64,000 nt of DNA from Thozetella sp. PMI_491. Lineage: Eukaryota > Ascomycota > Sordariomycetes > Chaetosphaeriales > Chaetosphaeriaceae. Below, in pieces: positions 24,284 through 34,606 of this stretch (the stretch's first letter is position 1; each line of letters opens with the position of its first letter). The notes beneath the pieces were generated by a model that was not told where the DNA came from, searched no databases, and worked only from the letters and a program-made list of their open reading frames with translations. The stretch is taken from positions 496,001 to 560,000 of the forward strand of contig MU270029.1 of the NCBI GenBank assembly GCA_021432635.1, in the 5' to 3' direction. A program made the position numbers and the translations under genes.

Positions 24284-24770
24284 CGTGATCCTCTACACTG
24301 CGCCGCCAAAACGGGAGACGTGATCATTCTGGAAGAATCCTACAATACAGCCCCGGCATCTCGCCCTACGATAGTGGTATATATATAGCGCCTGACTATA
24401 CTACGCTGGAGCTCAAGCTACTAAGCTACTTGCCGCCTATGGAGCGACAGCTAAGGTCTTACAGTAGGCTGTCGAGACGCCGCTACACCAAAGCCTACCA
24501 GCTCGGCCAGCAACGCGCTAGCCACCCGCCTACTAGCCGCTGGCGCCAACCCGAGCGCGCCAGACCTCATCATCACCATGGCTGTCCACCGCAAAGCCGA
24601 CCCCTGCGACTCCCTGTGCGTTCTCCTACGCCTCGCCACCCCCCGACCGCGAGGGTCGCACCTCACTGCACGAAGCCACCCGCCACCGCGCTGCTGGTGC
24701 CGTGCGCATACCGCTGAGCCACGTGGGCCCGCGCCGGCTGGCTCAGAACTTACAACCTCGGCTGATGCAC
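24284..24770 (+). pseudogene. Decayed ankyrin-repeat gene fragment
   Basis: Pieces of ankyrin repeats can be read on the plus strand in more than one frame. They are DPLHCAAKTGDV near 24290-24325, LLAAGANPSAPD near 24535-24570, and DREGRTSLHEATRH near 24648-24690. Stops and frame changes separate them, and I see no start or splice sites that would rescue one frame. It is best read as a relic of a third ankyrin gene. It ends next to the stop codon of the ankyrin gene on the other strand, so the two lie tail to tail. Confidence 0.65.
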
Positions 24771-24779
24771 TCGAAGATC

Positions 24780-27700
24780 TCAACCGCTCGCCAGTTGTAA
24801 TGCGCTATCACATTTCAACAAATCTACTATAGCTTGGTGACCGCCTTCTGCTGCAGCCTGGAGAGCTGTTTTTCCTCCGTAAAAAGCTGGCGTTGCGTTA
24901 ACTTCAGCCTTCTCTTGGAGGAGCCTCTCAACTATAGCTAGGTNNNNNNNNNNNNNNNNNNNNNNNNNNNNNNNNNNNNNNNNNNNNNNNNNNNNNNNNN
25001 NNNNNNNNNNNNNNNNNNNNNNNNNNNNNNNNNNNNNNNNNNNNNNNNNNNNNNNNNNNNNNNNNNNNNNNNNNNNNNNNNNNNNNNNNNNNNNNNNNNN
25101 NNNNNNNNNNNNNNNNNNNNNNNNNNNNNNNNNNNNNNNNNNNNNNNNNNNNNNNNNNNNNNNNNNNNNNNNNNNNNNNNNNNNNNNNNNNNNNNNNNNN
25201 NNNNNNNNNNNNNNNNNNNNNNNNNNNNNNNNNNNNNNNNNNNNNNNNNNNNNNNNNNNNNNNNNNNNNNNNNNNNNNNNNNNNNNNNNNNNNNNNNNNN
25301 NNNNNNNNNNNNNNNNNNNNNNNNNNNNNNNNNNNNNNNNNNNNNNNNNNNNNNNNNNNNNNNNNNNNNNNNNNNNNNNNNNNNNNNNNNNNNNNNNNNN
25401 NNNNNNNNNNNNNNNNNNNNNNNNNNNNNNNNNNNNNNNNNNNNNNNNNNNNNNNNNNNNNNNNNNNNNNNNNNNNNNNNNNNNNNNNNNNNNNNNNNNN
25501 NNNNNNNNNNNNNNNNNNNNNNNNNNNNNNNNNNNNNNNNNNNNNNNNNNNNNNNNNNNNNNNNNNNNNNNNNNNNNNNNNNNNNNNNNNNNNNNNNNNN
25601 NNNNNNNNNNNNNNNNNNNNNNNNNNNNNNNNNNNNNNNNNNNNNNNNNNNNNNNNNNNNNNNNNNNNNNNNNNNNNNNNNNNNNNNNNNNNNNNNNNNN
25701 NNNNNNNNNNNNNNNNNNNNNNNNNNNNNNNNNNNNNNNNNNNNNNNNNNNNNNNNNNCCTGGAGAGCCGTTCTTCCATTGTCATGAGATGGCGTTGCAT
25801 TAACTTCGGCCTTCTCGTAGAGGAGCGTCTCAACTATAGCTAGGTAGCCACCTTCTGCTGCGGCCTGGAGAGCCGTTCTTCCATTGATAGAAGATGGCTC
25901 TGTGTTAACTTCGGTCTTCTCTTGGAGGAGCCTCTCTATTATAAAAGATTGACCGTCGGCTGCGGCTAGTATTAAAAGCATAGAATACGACTCTCTGCTC
26001 AAAGCTCCGAAGTCTAGTAGGAGAGGTACTGTGATCCAAGACAAGCTATGGAAGTAGTTAAGTGACTTGAACGATAGTGCACCAACCTCTTCCTCTAACC
26101 GGCCACCCCGCGAGAGAAGAATCTTCGCTTCTGCATGGTGTTCTGCGGTCAAAAACAACGGAGTTTTGCCGGTTTCCATTGTTGAGTTCGGGTTTGCACC
26201 TCCTTGCAAAAGTAATTGCAGAATTGCTGTTCGGCCAAGAGACAATATAGAGTGGACTGCGGAGCAACGAATGTCGTGAGGAGCATGTTCCAAGTCTGGC
26301 GATTGAGGCAATAGCTCGCCCGCCAGTCTGGGTATAGTTATCTCAAAGAACTCAACCTCCGAGCAACCATTTGCAGATGGGCGAGTTATGGTCACTGTGC
26401 CTTTCATTCGTAAAGCTCTCGAGCTCCCCAGCTGTGAACATTGCTGCGAGTCGTCTGTTCTGGGCTCAAAAGGACTAAGGAAGTTGGTGAGGCAGTCACA
26501 ACATATATTTATGTAGATCAAATGATAATTCTTGTCCTCTTGGGCGATTTTGTAATATAGTTCGCAGAAAGTGGCCTGGATGATGCGTGCTTCGATGGCG
26601 TCATTTTTGTCAGAATTGGGGACTGAAATCAATGACCACCCTGGTGTGAAGTTTATCGTTGGCGCAAGGGTTGAAACCCATGCCATCTTGTCAACCTCTG
26701 GGGGCCTTTGGCCACATTGATTCCGGCACTGGAATGGCCCCCAAATTCTCTCCGCAATAGCGGCCACGAGAGCAGATACTCCTAGTGTGTTAGAATAAGA
26801 CTGCAAGTCGAAGGAGAGGCTGTAGCCCACGTCGATCGAGCCTGGTTGCCGAGATTCTTGTGCGAGGAGCTCGTAGAAGCGTGGCCCGATGTAGCCGTGG
26901 GGAACTGTCATGGCGCTCTTCAAATCGCAAACCCTGTCATACATTCTGTCCTCAAGTTCGATATGGCCAGGAAGAACCCTCACCGTCGACACGGCTGTCG
27001 GTGGCGAGTTGATCTCTTCAAGGGCCACGAAAAAGGCGCAAATTCCCTGTCGAGAAAGAGCTGAGCACTGCCCATCGCTGACTAGGCTCTCAGCGGAGCC
27101 CGAGAAGACCATTACTGAAACAGCTAGAATATCCATCTCGTGCGTGGGGAAATGCTGCTCCTTGCCCACCTTCCACCTTTGCTCCCAGGACTCAAGTGTG
27201 CGGCCAGGTGGCTCGTGGAGCTTGCTGTAAAGGAGCCGAAGTCCTTCTGGGCTAGGCTTGAGGGACTGCTCTACTTCCACCGCGGACAATATCCAGAGGA
27301 AGAGGGCGACTGTCTCCGCAGCAACTGAAATGCAAAGCTGTGAAGAATCCCCTGCATCCGTGGTCTCTGATTTTCGACAGCGGCAACACATGCACTCCTC
27401 CGCGATATCATTAATGCCACTGTCTTGATGTAGTACCGGTGAACAGGGAAGAGAGTCGAGTAGATCCAGAGGTTTGACAAGTTCCGGCAAACGGCTCCTA
27501 GCGAACCGTAAGAAATCATCGCCCCTGCTGTTCTTGCGGCCGAAATGAAATCTCCCGAATGGGACACCACTCTTCACGACTTTCCGTTGCGGATTCCCCG
27601 GGAACGGGCCATAGTGGTAATATGTCTCAGCCCAGCCGGACACGTAGCGCAGAAAACGAGCAAAGTGACGCTGCGCTCCACCTTGCAGTAATAAGGCATC

Positions 27701-28627
27701 CATGCGTGATCCGAAAGAGCTCACAAGGATAGCTTCCCACTCTGCAGAGCCTCCTCGAAAAAGGAGTTCATCCTGATGCGGGCGGCGCCAGAGCTTCTCT
27801 CCCTTCGGCACAACAACGGCGTGGTTCAACAGTAACGAGCGATCATCCCCTGATTCAAAGATAACCTTGATCGAAGGAATCCTTTGGGACGAGCTATAGA
27901 CAGTGGTGCCCGTGCTTAGACACACCTCAACATCCAGTGAAAGCAGCCACTGTGCGGCGGTTGCGAGCCAGAGGCAGTCGAGCCCACCGGTAATGGTGAC
28001 GTTTCGTAGTTTCCCACTTGATATACCAGCTAGGGCTGTAATTGCTCCGGCAAGTGCCCTCTCTGAGGTCGGTTGGTCGAAGGCCAGTTTCGTACGAGGT
28101 TGAACCAGGCGCAAAATTCCTTCCAACTGAAGAGGAAAATTCGATGCCGAGAGCGATCCAGCGCAAATTTCGACCAGCTTCTTCCATTGGTGGATGGATG
28201 GGATAAGCTGTGGCGGCGCCTTGTTCCATATGCACAGTTCTCGAAGAACCTTAGCTGCGTAGAATGAATCATATGAGACGGAAAGGCATGCGCATAGCCC
28301 AACACATGCGATGCCTTCCTCTCTCTCCACAAGATTCATCAGTATCGGTTTGATGCCAAACCCAAACCACACAAGCTTTCCGTAGGACGAAAATGACGGC
28401 AGCCGGGAGAGGGCATCTAGGAGACGTTTCTGTGCATCGGCCTTGATCGTGAGACTGCGAGAGGCCACGGAGGCGACGACTAGCGTGGCTGGGCTAAGTC
28501 CCGCGTGCTCAAGCCTCACTAGGAGATCCAGCGCGAAATTGTAAGAAGACTTTGAAAGCGACACCCAATCCAAAGATCCTTGCTGCGAGAAGTCGCTGCC
28601 GCCAGTAGGAGCAAGAGCATCAGACAT
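24780..28627 (-). CDS. Ankyrin-repeat protein with nearly identical repeats, interrupted by a gap
   Basis: About 956 residues are encoded before the assembly gap, and about 53 more after it, ending with TGA at 24782-24780. Residues 1-780 form a domain of unknown function. Its ALAGAITALAGI and ITGGLDCLW segments recall large uncharacterised Sordariomycete proteins, but I can give no family name. From about 782 the chain is ankyrin repeats. Three units are divergent, then come units of 35 residues starting NGRTALQAAAEGGY, nearly identical to each other and to the unit beyond the gap. Such recently amplified repeats are typical of fungal recognition genes under concerted evolution. The 815 N do not keep the frame, so the gap length is an estimate and not a true break in the gene. 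No intron is seen before the gap. Confidence 0.8.
24944..25758. other. Assembly gap of 815 N
   Basis: All bases are N. Both edges lie inside 105-base ankyrin repeat units. If every missing unit were 105 bases, the real length would be 18 plus a multiple of 105, for example 753 or 858. The stated 815 fits neither that series nor the reading frame, so it is probably an estimated size. Confidence 0.95.
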
Positions 28628-29820
28628 CTTGGGGTCGGAATTTTGGTCAAGATATCTGCCCCCAGACAGAACAAGGGGTTTGACTTGTAGTTGATCGATA
28701 ATGGGATATGTACTTTTGATATTGTGTCGAGCAGAACTTTCGACTGATCGAGAGCCTCAAGTAGAATCGAGCGAAACCCCGCACTTCCTCAGCCTCGTAA
28801 AGTCCCGGCTGCCTTGCTTGTGCAACCGCATATCAGGCAACCAGTGGCTTGGTGTTGGTACCGGGAATATTTTATGCAGGCAAGCAGGATTACGGAGTAG
28901 GGGTTCAAGGACATCTCAAATAAGCCAGAGTTAGAAAATTTATGCTAGTCTGCTGTTACCCTCGCCAATATCACACAAAAAGCCCGGGAGAAAAAAAGAT
29001 GAAGAAAGAAAAAGGATGCGCACCGGCTCGCGGCGTGCATTTGCTGCTAGTCAAGGCTACATGGACAAGGCAGGCAGTGGCGCATAGACTGTAACAACAG
29101 ATTTATGGACACAACATTATGTACTGCTGAGACTAAGTGGTCCGTGCAGAGAAACGCTCCTCCAGCTTGTAAAAGCGGATATAGAGTTCGAATTCGACAG
29201 TATTCCGTAGACCACGTTGAAACACCTTGGAGTGGTTACAGAGGTTTGGCCGATCTCATTTCTCCTCTCTATCCTCGTAAGTCCCCGTTACGTACCTCCA
29301 GAGTCGTACACAAGGTCAGGGCCGCATCAATTATCATCTGCCTGCGCAAACCGCAGATGATTGGCTGGCGACAACTCTGCCACCGTCCTTCAAATTTAAA
29401 TAAATAATAATTAAAAAAAAAAAAATCGAAAATTAAACTGATTTTTCGAATGAATAAGGGTGATTTATAGTATAGCGGCTCTCCGCCTGCGATTGTGGCT
29501 GAACCTTGACCAAAGACCTAGAAGTGGAAGCTGGCGCTTCGCCCGACTGCCTATCGCTGTGCTGCAGATAAAAGGCAGGATAACATGTGTCAATGGCATA
29601 AAAAGGATTGTTTGAGACGATTAATTAAACATTTAATTATTAAATTTTTGATGTTAATTTCGATAAACTATGACCTACCAACGAAACTCGTTATACTCGT
29701 TGCGGCACTCCCTTCGCTCTCTCCCTCTCTCCCTCTCGCAAGCTCAGTTCCCTGTAGGTAGAGTATGAGATGCCGCACTAGTTCTCCGGCCTTAGGCTCA
29801 CTAAAAATATAAGGTCCCGC
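28628..29820. other. Intergenic with AT-rich patches
   Basis: The first few hundred bases are the promoter side of the ankyrin gene. AT-rich patches with a run of about 13 A lie at 29395-29460 and again at 29610-29660. No gene was recognised. A short sequence at 29684-29706 is repeated beyond the following transporter gene. Confidence 0.4.
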
Positions 29821-31765
29821 TCAATACCCGTACGTGTTCACGGTCCTCCCCGTAGCCAGTCCCTCCTTAATCCGAACGTTCTCGCGCTTTAGCAGGTAAC
29901 GCATCACCCATGCGAGCAACATTGAGGCGAAGGAAAATGCGGCCGACGCGCTGAAACCAAGGGTATAGCGCGGTCCGTCGCTGCTAGGCCAAAAGTACGG
30001 CCCATAGATAGCTGCAATCTGGCTGCTGACATTGGTCATGGCAAGTGTGACCTACAAGAAGTCGGAGTCAGCATCACAGGACGCGAAATTCAGGGGCAAA
30101 GTTGGCTGAACCATACTGCTTTTCGCTCTTGACTTTGCGATAGGGTGGTCGCAATCCATCCTACAATCACGGAATTTACTGAGTATGCGCCTGCGGCGAA
30201 GATGAAGCAGGCTGCATAGCGTCCGGCCGGGTTGAGCGTGCTTGCCGCAGCCACGAAGCCGATGATTGCCAAGATGAAGCCCCCCGTGATGTGCAAGGTA
30301 CGCTCGTGGAAGTGGCCCGAACTCCAAGCCAGAGTCAAGGTGGCGAGACCAGCCCCGATGTAGGGAGGGCACGCGAGAAGCAGAGCATTGTTGCTGCTGT
30401 ATTTGAGGGCTACGATGACGCTTTTGTTGGGGACACAAGTCAGACTCGGCTACACTGTCATTCTCACGTTCAGTTTATGTGCAACTTACGTGGGCAGGAA
30501 GTTGATGAACGAAAGACCGGCATAGTGAAGGTTCTGCAGCAGGCAAAACAACCAAGTGCGCCGATCGCAGATCGCTCTCACAAGGGCGTCTTTGACGGAT
30601 TCGTGCTCTTGCGCATCAATCAGACGATCCGCCTCCATCCGATGCTGCGCGAGGTCACGCTCGTCCTCGCTGAGCCACCGGGTCGATTCGATTCGGTTCG
30701 GAAGCAAGAAGAAGCCGAATATGGCGACGAGGGCGGAGGCCACGCCCTCCAAGATCAGCATCCTAGAGAGGGAGACTTCTCAGCTTTCGGACTCTTAATT
30801 AGCAGAAAGTAGGAAGCATCAAGACAATACATACCATCTCCACCCCGCAATACCTCTCTTGCCGTCAAGGCCGGAGAACACGCCCGCGGCAATCAGGTTA
30901 GCAAAGCTCAAACCGCCCATCTGCGCGCTGTACAGGATGGCCACGCGCGTTGCGACTTCTGCAGGCTTGGCATTAGCACCACGGTGGGACTACTAGAAAT
31001 GAGTCTTCATTATTTCCTTGTACCTTTGCGTTTATAAAACACACTCAAAAGGTAGAGCGCTCCAGGATAAAACTAGATTCCGGCCAAAGAGCATCAGTTA
31101 TCGGAGTTCGAACGACGGGGTAGAGGCTTCGACCAGCGCAACTCACCGGTGCTTCAAAGAATCCGAGCAGGAAGCGACACGCAAGAAGTGACCCGTAGGA
31201 GTTGACAAACCCCGTGCATGCTATATGTTTCCATTAGTCCAGTGTACGTGGGGGTACCCGCTAAATAGGAGTGCCCTTACTAGAAACAACCGACCAGATC
31301 ACCATGCAGGTCGACAAGTAGAAGCTCGGCCTCACTCGAGTGAGCACCATGTTGCTCGGGATCTGCATCAACACGTATCCCACCGTGAGGACGGACACGG
31401 CTGTGTTGAAGTTTTCGCCGCGCATCCCCAGGTCACGCTCGAGGTTGTTAAGCCGGGCTTGGGCGAGGGCACCGCGATCGACGTAGTTGAAGAAGTACAT
31501 GAACCATAGCACGGGCTGTAGGCAGCATGGGTCAGCCAGGGCTACAGAGGTGGGCATGCAAGCTCTGGAACGGCAGGGTTCGACTGCTCACCATGATCCT
31601 GAAGTCTAGCTTGCGCACCAGGCGGATTTCTGCTGGGTCTCTTTTCGCCTGGGCCCCGGCGTAGTCGCGGTGGATGCTGTCGGAAAGGTCGTCCTTGGGG
31701 AACTGCTCCGACTTGACGGTTCCGAGGGGCACGACGCCGACGTCGGCCTCCTTGGTATCTGCCAT
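29821..31765 (-). CDS. MFS transporter, Dal5/allantoate permease type (anion:cation symporter)
   Basis: There are eight exons on the minus strand: 31765-31592, 31515-31281, 31220-31147, 31072-31024, 30958-30835, 30762-30490, 30420-30117 and 30051-29821. All phases agree and the product is 487 residues. It follows the Dal5 subfamily closely. It has the helix 1 start FMYFFNYVDRGALAQARL, then GYVLMQIPSNM, ACRFLLGFFEAPFYPGALYL, the GWRWMLILEG block at mid-chain and LLKREN at the C-terminus. Members import allantoate, ureidosuccinate, nicotinate or other organic anions through the plasma membrane with protons. The substrate here cannot be told. Exon 4 is only 49 nt and its acceptor at 30959 was chosen because it restores the YKRKE..ATR..ILY block. 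An enzyme pair lies upstream, the cupin and the aminotransferase. Confidence 0.88.
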
Positions 31766-33261
31766 GATGGAGGCTGCTTGCTGAGCTTGGGAGTCTCTAG
31801 TCAAAGGAAGAGGGCGTCTCAGAGGTATTAATCCGAGGTGGAACGGGCCCCGGCTTTTTTTTAAAAATAATAATAATAATAATAGTAGAAATGCTGCGGA
31901 GGCTGCGGAGAAAAGAAATCGACCGTTTTGTGAATGAGGCGTTGAGTATATTGAATGACGGGAGTGGCGTCTTTATATATATATATATGATCACGGCAGA
32001 AGTATGTTGCACAGCAATATATATTACATGTATAAGTCGCTTCGTTTTTCTTTTTTCTGCGATTTGCCGTAGCTCGCAAAAACTCCTTATACTCGTTGCT
32101 GCCGAAAAGGGTATGTAGTGCGATGTTAGACAAGGGCGATCAGACCCTGTCCCGGCCCTGTCGCGACCCTGGATCGTCCAGACCTGGCGCCGAACGGCTC
32201 AGCTACACACGCGGTTGCATTGCATCTTCATTCCACCGCTCGTTGTTCGCTTTAGCCGCACGACATGCTGGCACTGGGATCCCGGCGAAACCAGTAGCAG
32301 CAGAGCTTGGAAGCGGGGAAAGTCGCACTCGTGAAGGTGCCCAAAACTTCAGCCCTACCCATGCTGTCCTCCCGATTGGGGCGAGAACGAGATCCATCAA
32401 ACGGTCTAGCCCTCGACTTTTTTTGCCTGGATCCTGGCCCCTACCATCTCTGGTGGTCCTTCCGCGTACGGCCACGCACAGTTCATGTGGTATCGGATTC
32501 TCTCTGCGCTATTTCGAGACGCATGCGCCGAGAAGACGACATTGTTCCCCAATTTGACGAGACAACCTCGGGAGTTAGGATGCCAAGATGGAAAGCTTTT
32601 CATCCGTTCATTTCGCCGATGCATCTCCGGAGTCAAGCATTTACCTATTCGCCCCCAAGAGTCTCTCGAGGTATCACCATGGGAGGGGGGTTCCGTCCGG
32701 GGTGCGCGTCGGGCGCGCACAGCTGGCCTCCCAAGCGAGCCAGCGTACCATATACTTGGGGGCATTGTAATTGGTAGAGCCGGGACCGGGACTCGGGAAC
32801 TGCAAGTCTCACACCTCTGCATGGTGAGAAAAGGTGAAGTGTGTTGATGCGTCACCGTTTGGATTGCACTGAATTATGACAAAACAAAAAGCTGCTTATG
32901 ATAAACAAAAGCAAGGACGGTATGTGGCTGCTGATGTACATCTTATATTCGTCACGTGGCTTGAGAGATAGCCCCTAAAGGATACCTAGGCATATCAAAC
33001 GGCGGGAATAACAGTTGAGGGGCCGATCGATCGATGCCTCTTGAGAGGGCCCGGCTGAGCAGCCACCAGTCGCTCAGGCCCGGAAGATGCTAGCCCGTTT
33101 TCGTTGCAGATGCGGCTGACATGGGGCCAGCTCGCATCGAGTACCGACTCATTCAGCTGCTTCACGATAGGAGAAAAATAATGAGGCAGTCTCTCGTATA
33201 AGGATCATTCTGGGGGGGTTGGAAATGACCTTAACGCTGGCGGTGCGGAGTAGGCGATTCG
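31766..33261. other. Intergenic with microsatellites
   Basis: This is the promoter side of the transporter gene and the 3' flank of the cupin gene. It has (AAT)n at about 31865-31885 and (AT)n at about 31973-31987. The short direct repeat partner of 29684-29706 lies at 32080-32102. The open frames of up to about 155 codons at 32.1-32.9 kb overlap on both strands and show no motif, so I call no gene. Confidence 0.45.
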
Positions 33262-33843
33262 CTAGCGAATAAACTGGTCCGCAAAGCTAGCCCCCAGCCC
33301 GACAGCCGCATAGTGCTTCTTGGCATTGTCCAGCTTGCTAAATACGTCCTCCACCCCGACCGGCACCCCGTCCGGATCCACGTAGATGTAAGCGCCCGTG
33401 ACGTGAAACATTGTCACCATCTCCTTGACATCGTCCGGCACCTCCAAGGTGTGAATGTCCCCGGGCGGCTCGTAGGCGTAGCCGCCCTCGGTCGCCCACC
33501 ACGAATGTTCCAGATAGTGCCACCGCCCCTTGAGAACAGTCGCGTGAACCGGGCCGGCGTGGCGATGGCGCGACAGGATACCGGACCGCCGCACCCGCAG
33601 GAGGTTGACGAAGTAGCCGCCCGAGACGGAGAAGAGGATCGGCCGGAACCAGACGCCGGGCGCCTGCGGCACCCACAGGCGCTCGTCGCACTCAAGGTCG
33701 AAAACACCGGGAACGACCAGATCTTCAGGCACCGAGGGCAATGGGGGACCCCGGTAAGGGACCGCGGTTTGGTCCAGGCGACTTTCTGATTCTGGTTGCT
33801 GGTCCGTCGGAGCCACGTCCGAGGGCTTTGAAAGTGTATCCAT
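33262..33843 (-). CDS. Cupin dioxygenase like 2,4'-dihydroxyacetophenone dioxygenase
   Basis: The product is 193 residues with a single exon. The core (55-170) follows bacterial 2,4'-dihydroxyacetophenone dioxygenase closely, with WVPQAP..WFRP, LLRVRRSG.LSRHRH.GPVH, LKGRWHYLEH, and EPPGDIHTL..PDDV. The likely iron ligands are H93, H95 and H131. Their spacing (2 and 36) equals that of the bacterial enzyme as I remember it. That enzyme splits a C-C bond of hydroxyacetophenones with O2 to give a benzoate and formate. The fungal substrate is unknown. The open frame extends upstream, but the ATG at 33843 is the first with a sensible N-terminus. The first 40 residues are poorly conserved. The gene lies 763 bases downstream of the aminotransferase on the same strand. 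Confidence 0.82.
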   Translation of the reverse strand: MDTLSKPSDVAPTDQQPESESRLDQTAVPYRGPPLPSVPEDLVVPGVFDLECDERLWVPQAPGVWFRPILFSVSGGYFVNLLRVRRSGILSRHRHAGPVHATVLKGRWHYLEHSWWATEGGYAYEPPGDIHTLEVPDDVKEMVTMFHVTGAYIYVDPDGVPVGVEDVFSKLDNAKKHYAAVGLGASFADQFIR

Positions 33844-34606
33844 TGTTGTCCAGGGGCGCGTTCCAAGGCTGATTCGTCCTCTTTCTCCAAGATGAGGGTC
33901 GTGATTGGGTTGAGGACGATGCGCTAGGGTGCAGAGCTGAAGACGAGGCCAGGGATGACTTTCCTGGTGCAGCCCGATAACTGACCAGCTGGCACTGACT
34001 ACTATAAACGGTATCGACACTGGACCATCCAGCTCGAGACTTTGTCGGTTCTAATTATATTTGACATAACAAATACTAATACCTCGATTGCACGTAGCCA
34101 GGCCTTTCATCAGATGATTGGCTCATGCATATCAGACGGCTCCGAGCGCCGTCGAAGCCACCATCTAGACCATTTCGGACAGACCCACTTGAGACGGAAC
34201 CAGAATGCTAAGTATCCCTTCCCGCGGGGATTCCGCGTCATCAAAAGGGCACGGGAACCACCGGCCCGGCCCCAGGAGAGTATATGGGCGTGCTGCAATT
34301 CCAGGTGTGTCGTCGAGAGACGACGACGGTACCGGTGGAGTGGGTCAGATGGAGCCATGCATAGATCGCCCCAGTCTTATCCCCGGCGCCACCACGCCAA
34401 CGGCTCCGATGCTGATAGGGGTACCAACAAAAGTGGCTTGAAGTGGGGAGAACGTAAGGAGTCTTGATCTGCGCCACCGAGTGCTAGGTATCCACGCATC
34501 CTTGTTCGTCTTCCCGGTATTGGTCTCTCGGTGCCTACCAGCGAGATACTTCTTGCACATAGAACATGGCTGCCCTCGTGCTCCAAGAGCCCGGCCCCTC
34601 TACTCT
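33844..34606. other. Intergenic between aminotransferase and cupin genes
   Basis: This stretch has the 3' flank of the aminotransferase and the promoter side of the cupin gene. I saw no further feature. Confidence 0.4.

Noticed and set aside
24928-25833. 301-codon open frame on the minus strand
   Set aside because: It is made almost entirely of the N gap.
29395-29460. A run of about 13 A as a possible LINE or processed-gene tail
   Set aside because: No coding remnant upstream supports a retroposed copy.
31041-31110. tRNA-like A-box (GGTAGAGCG) and B-box (GAGTTCGAAC) on the plus strand
   Set aside because: The sequence lies in an exon and intron of the MFS transporter supported by protein homology, and no cloverleaf arms could be paired.
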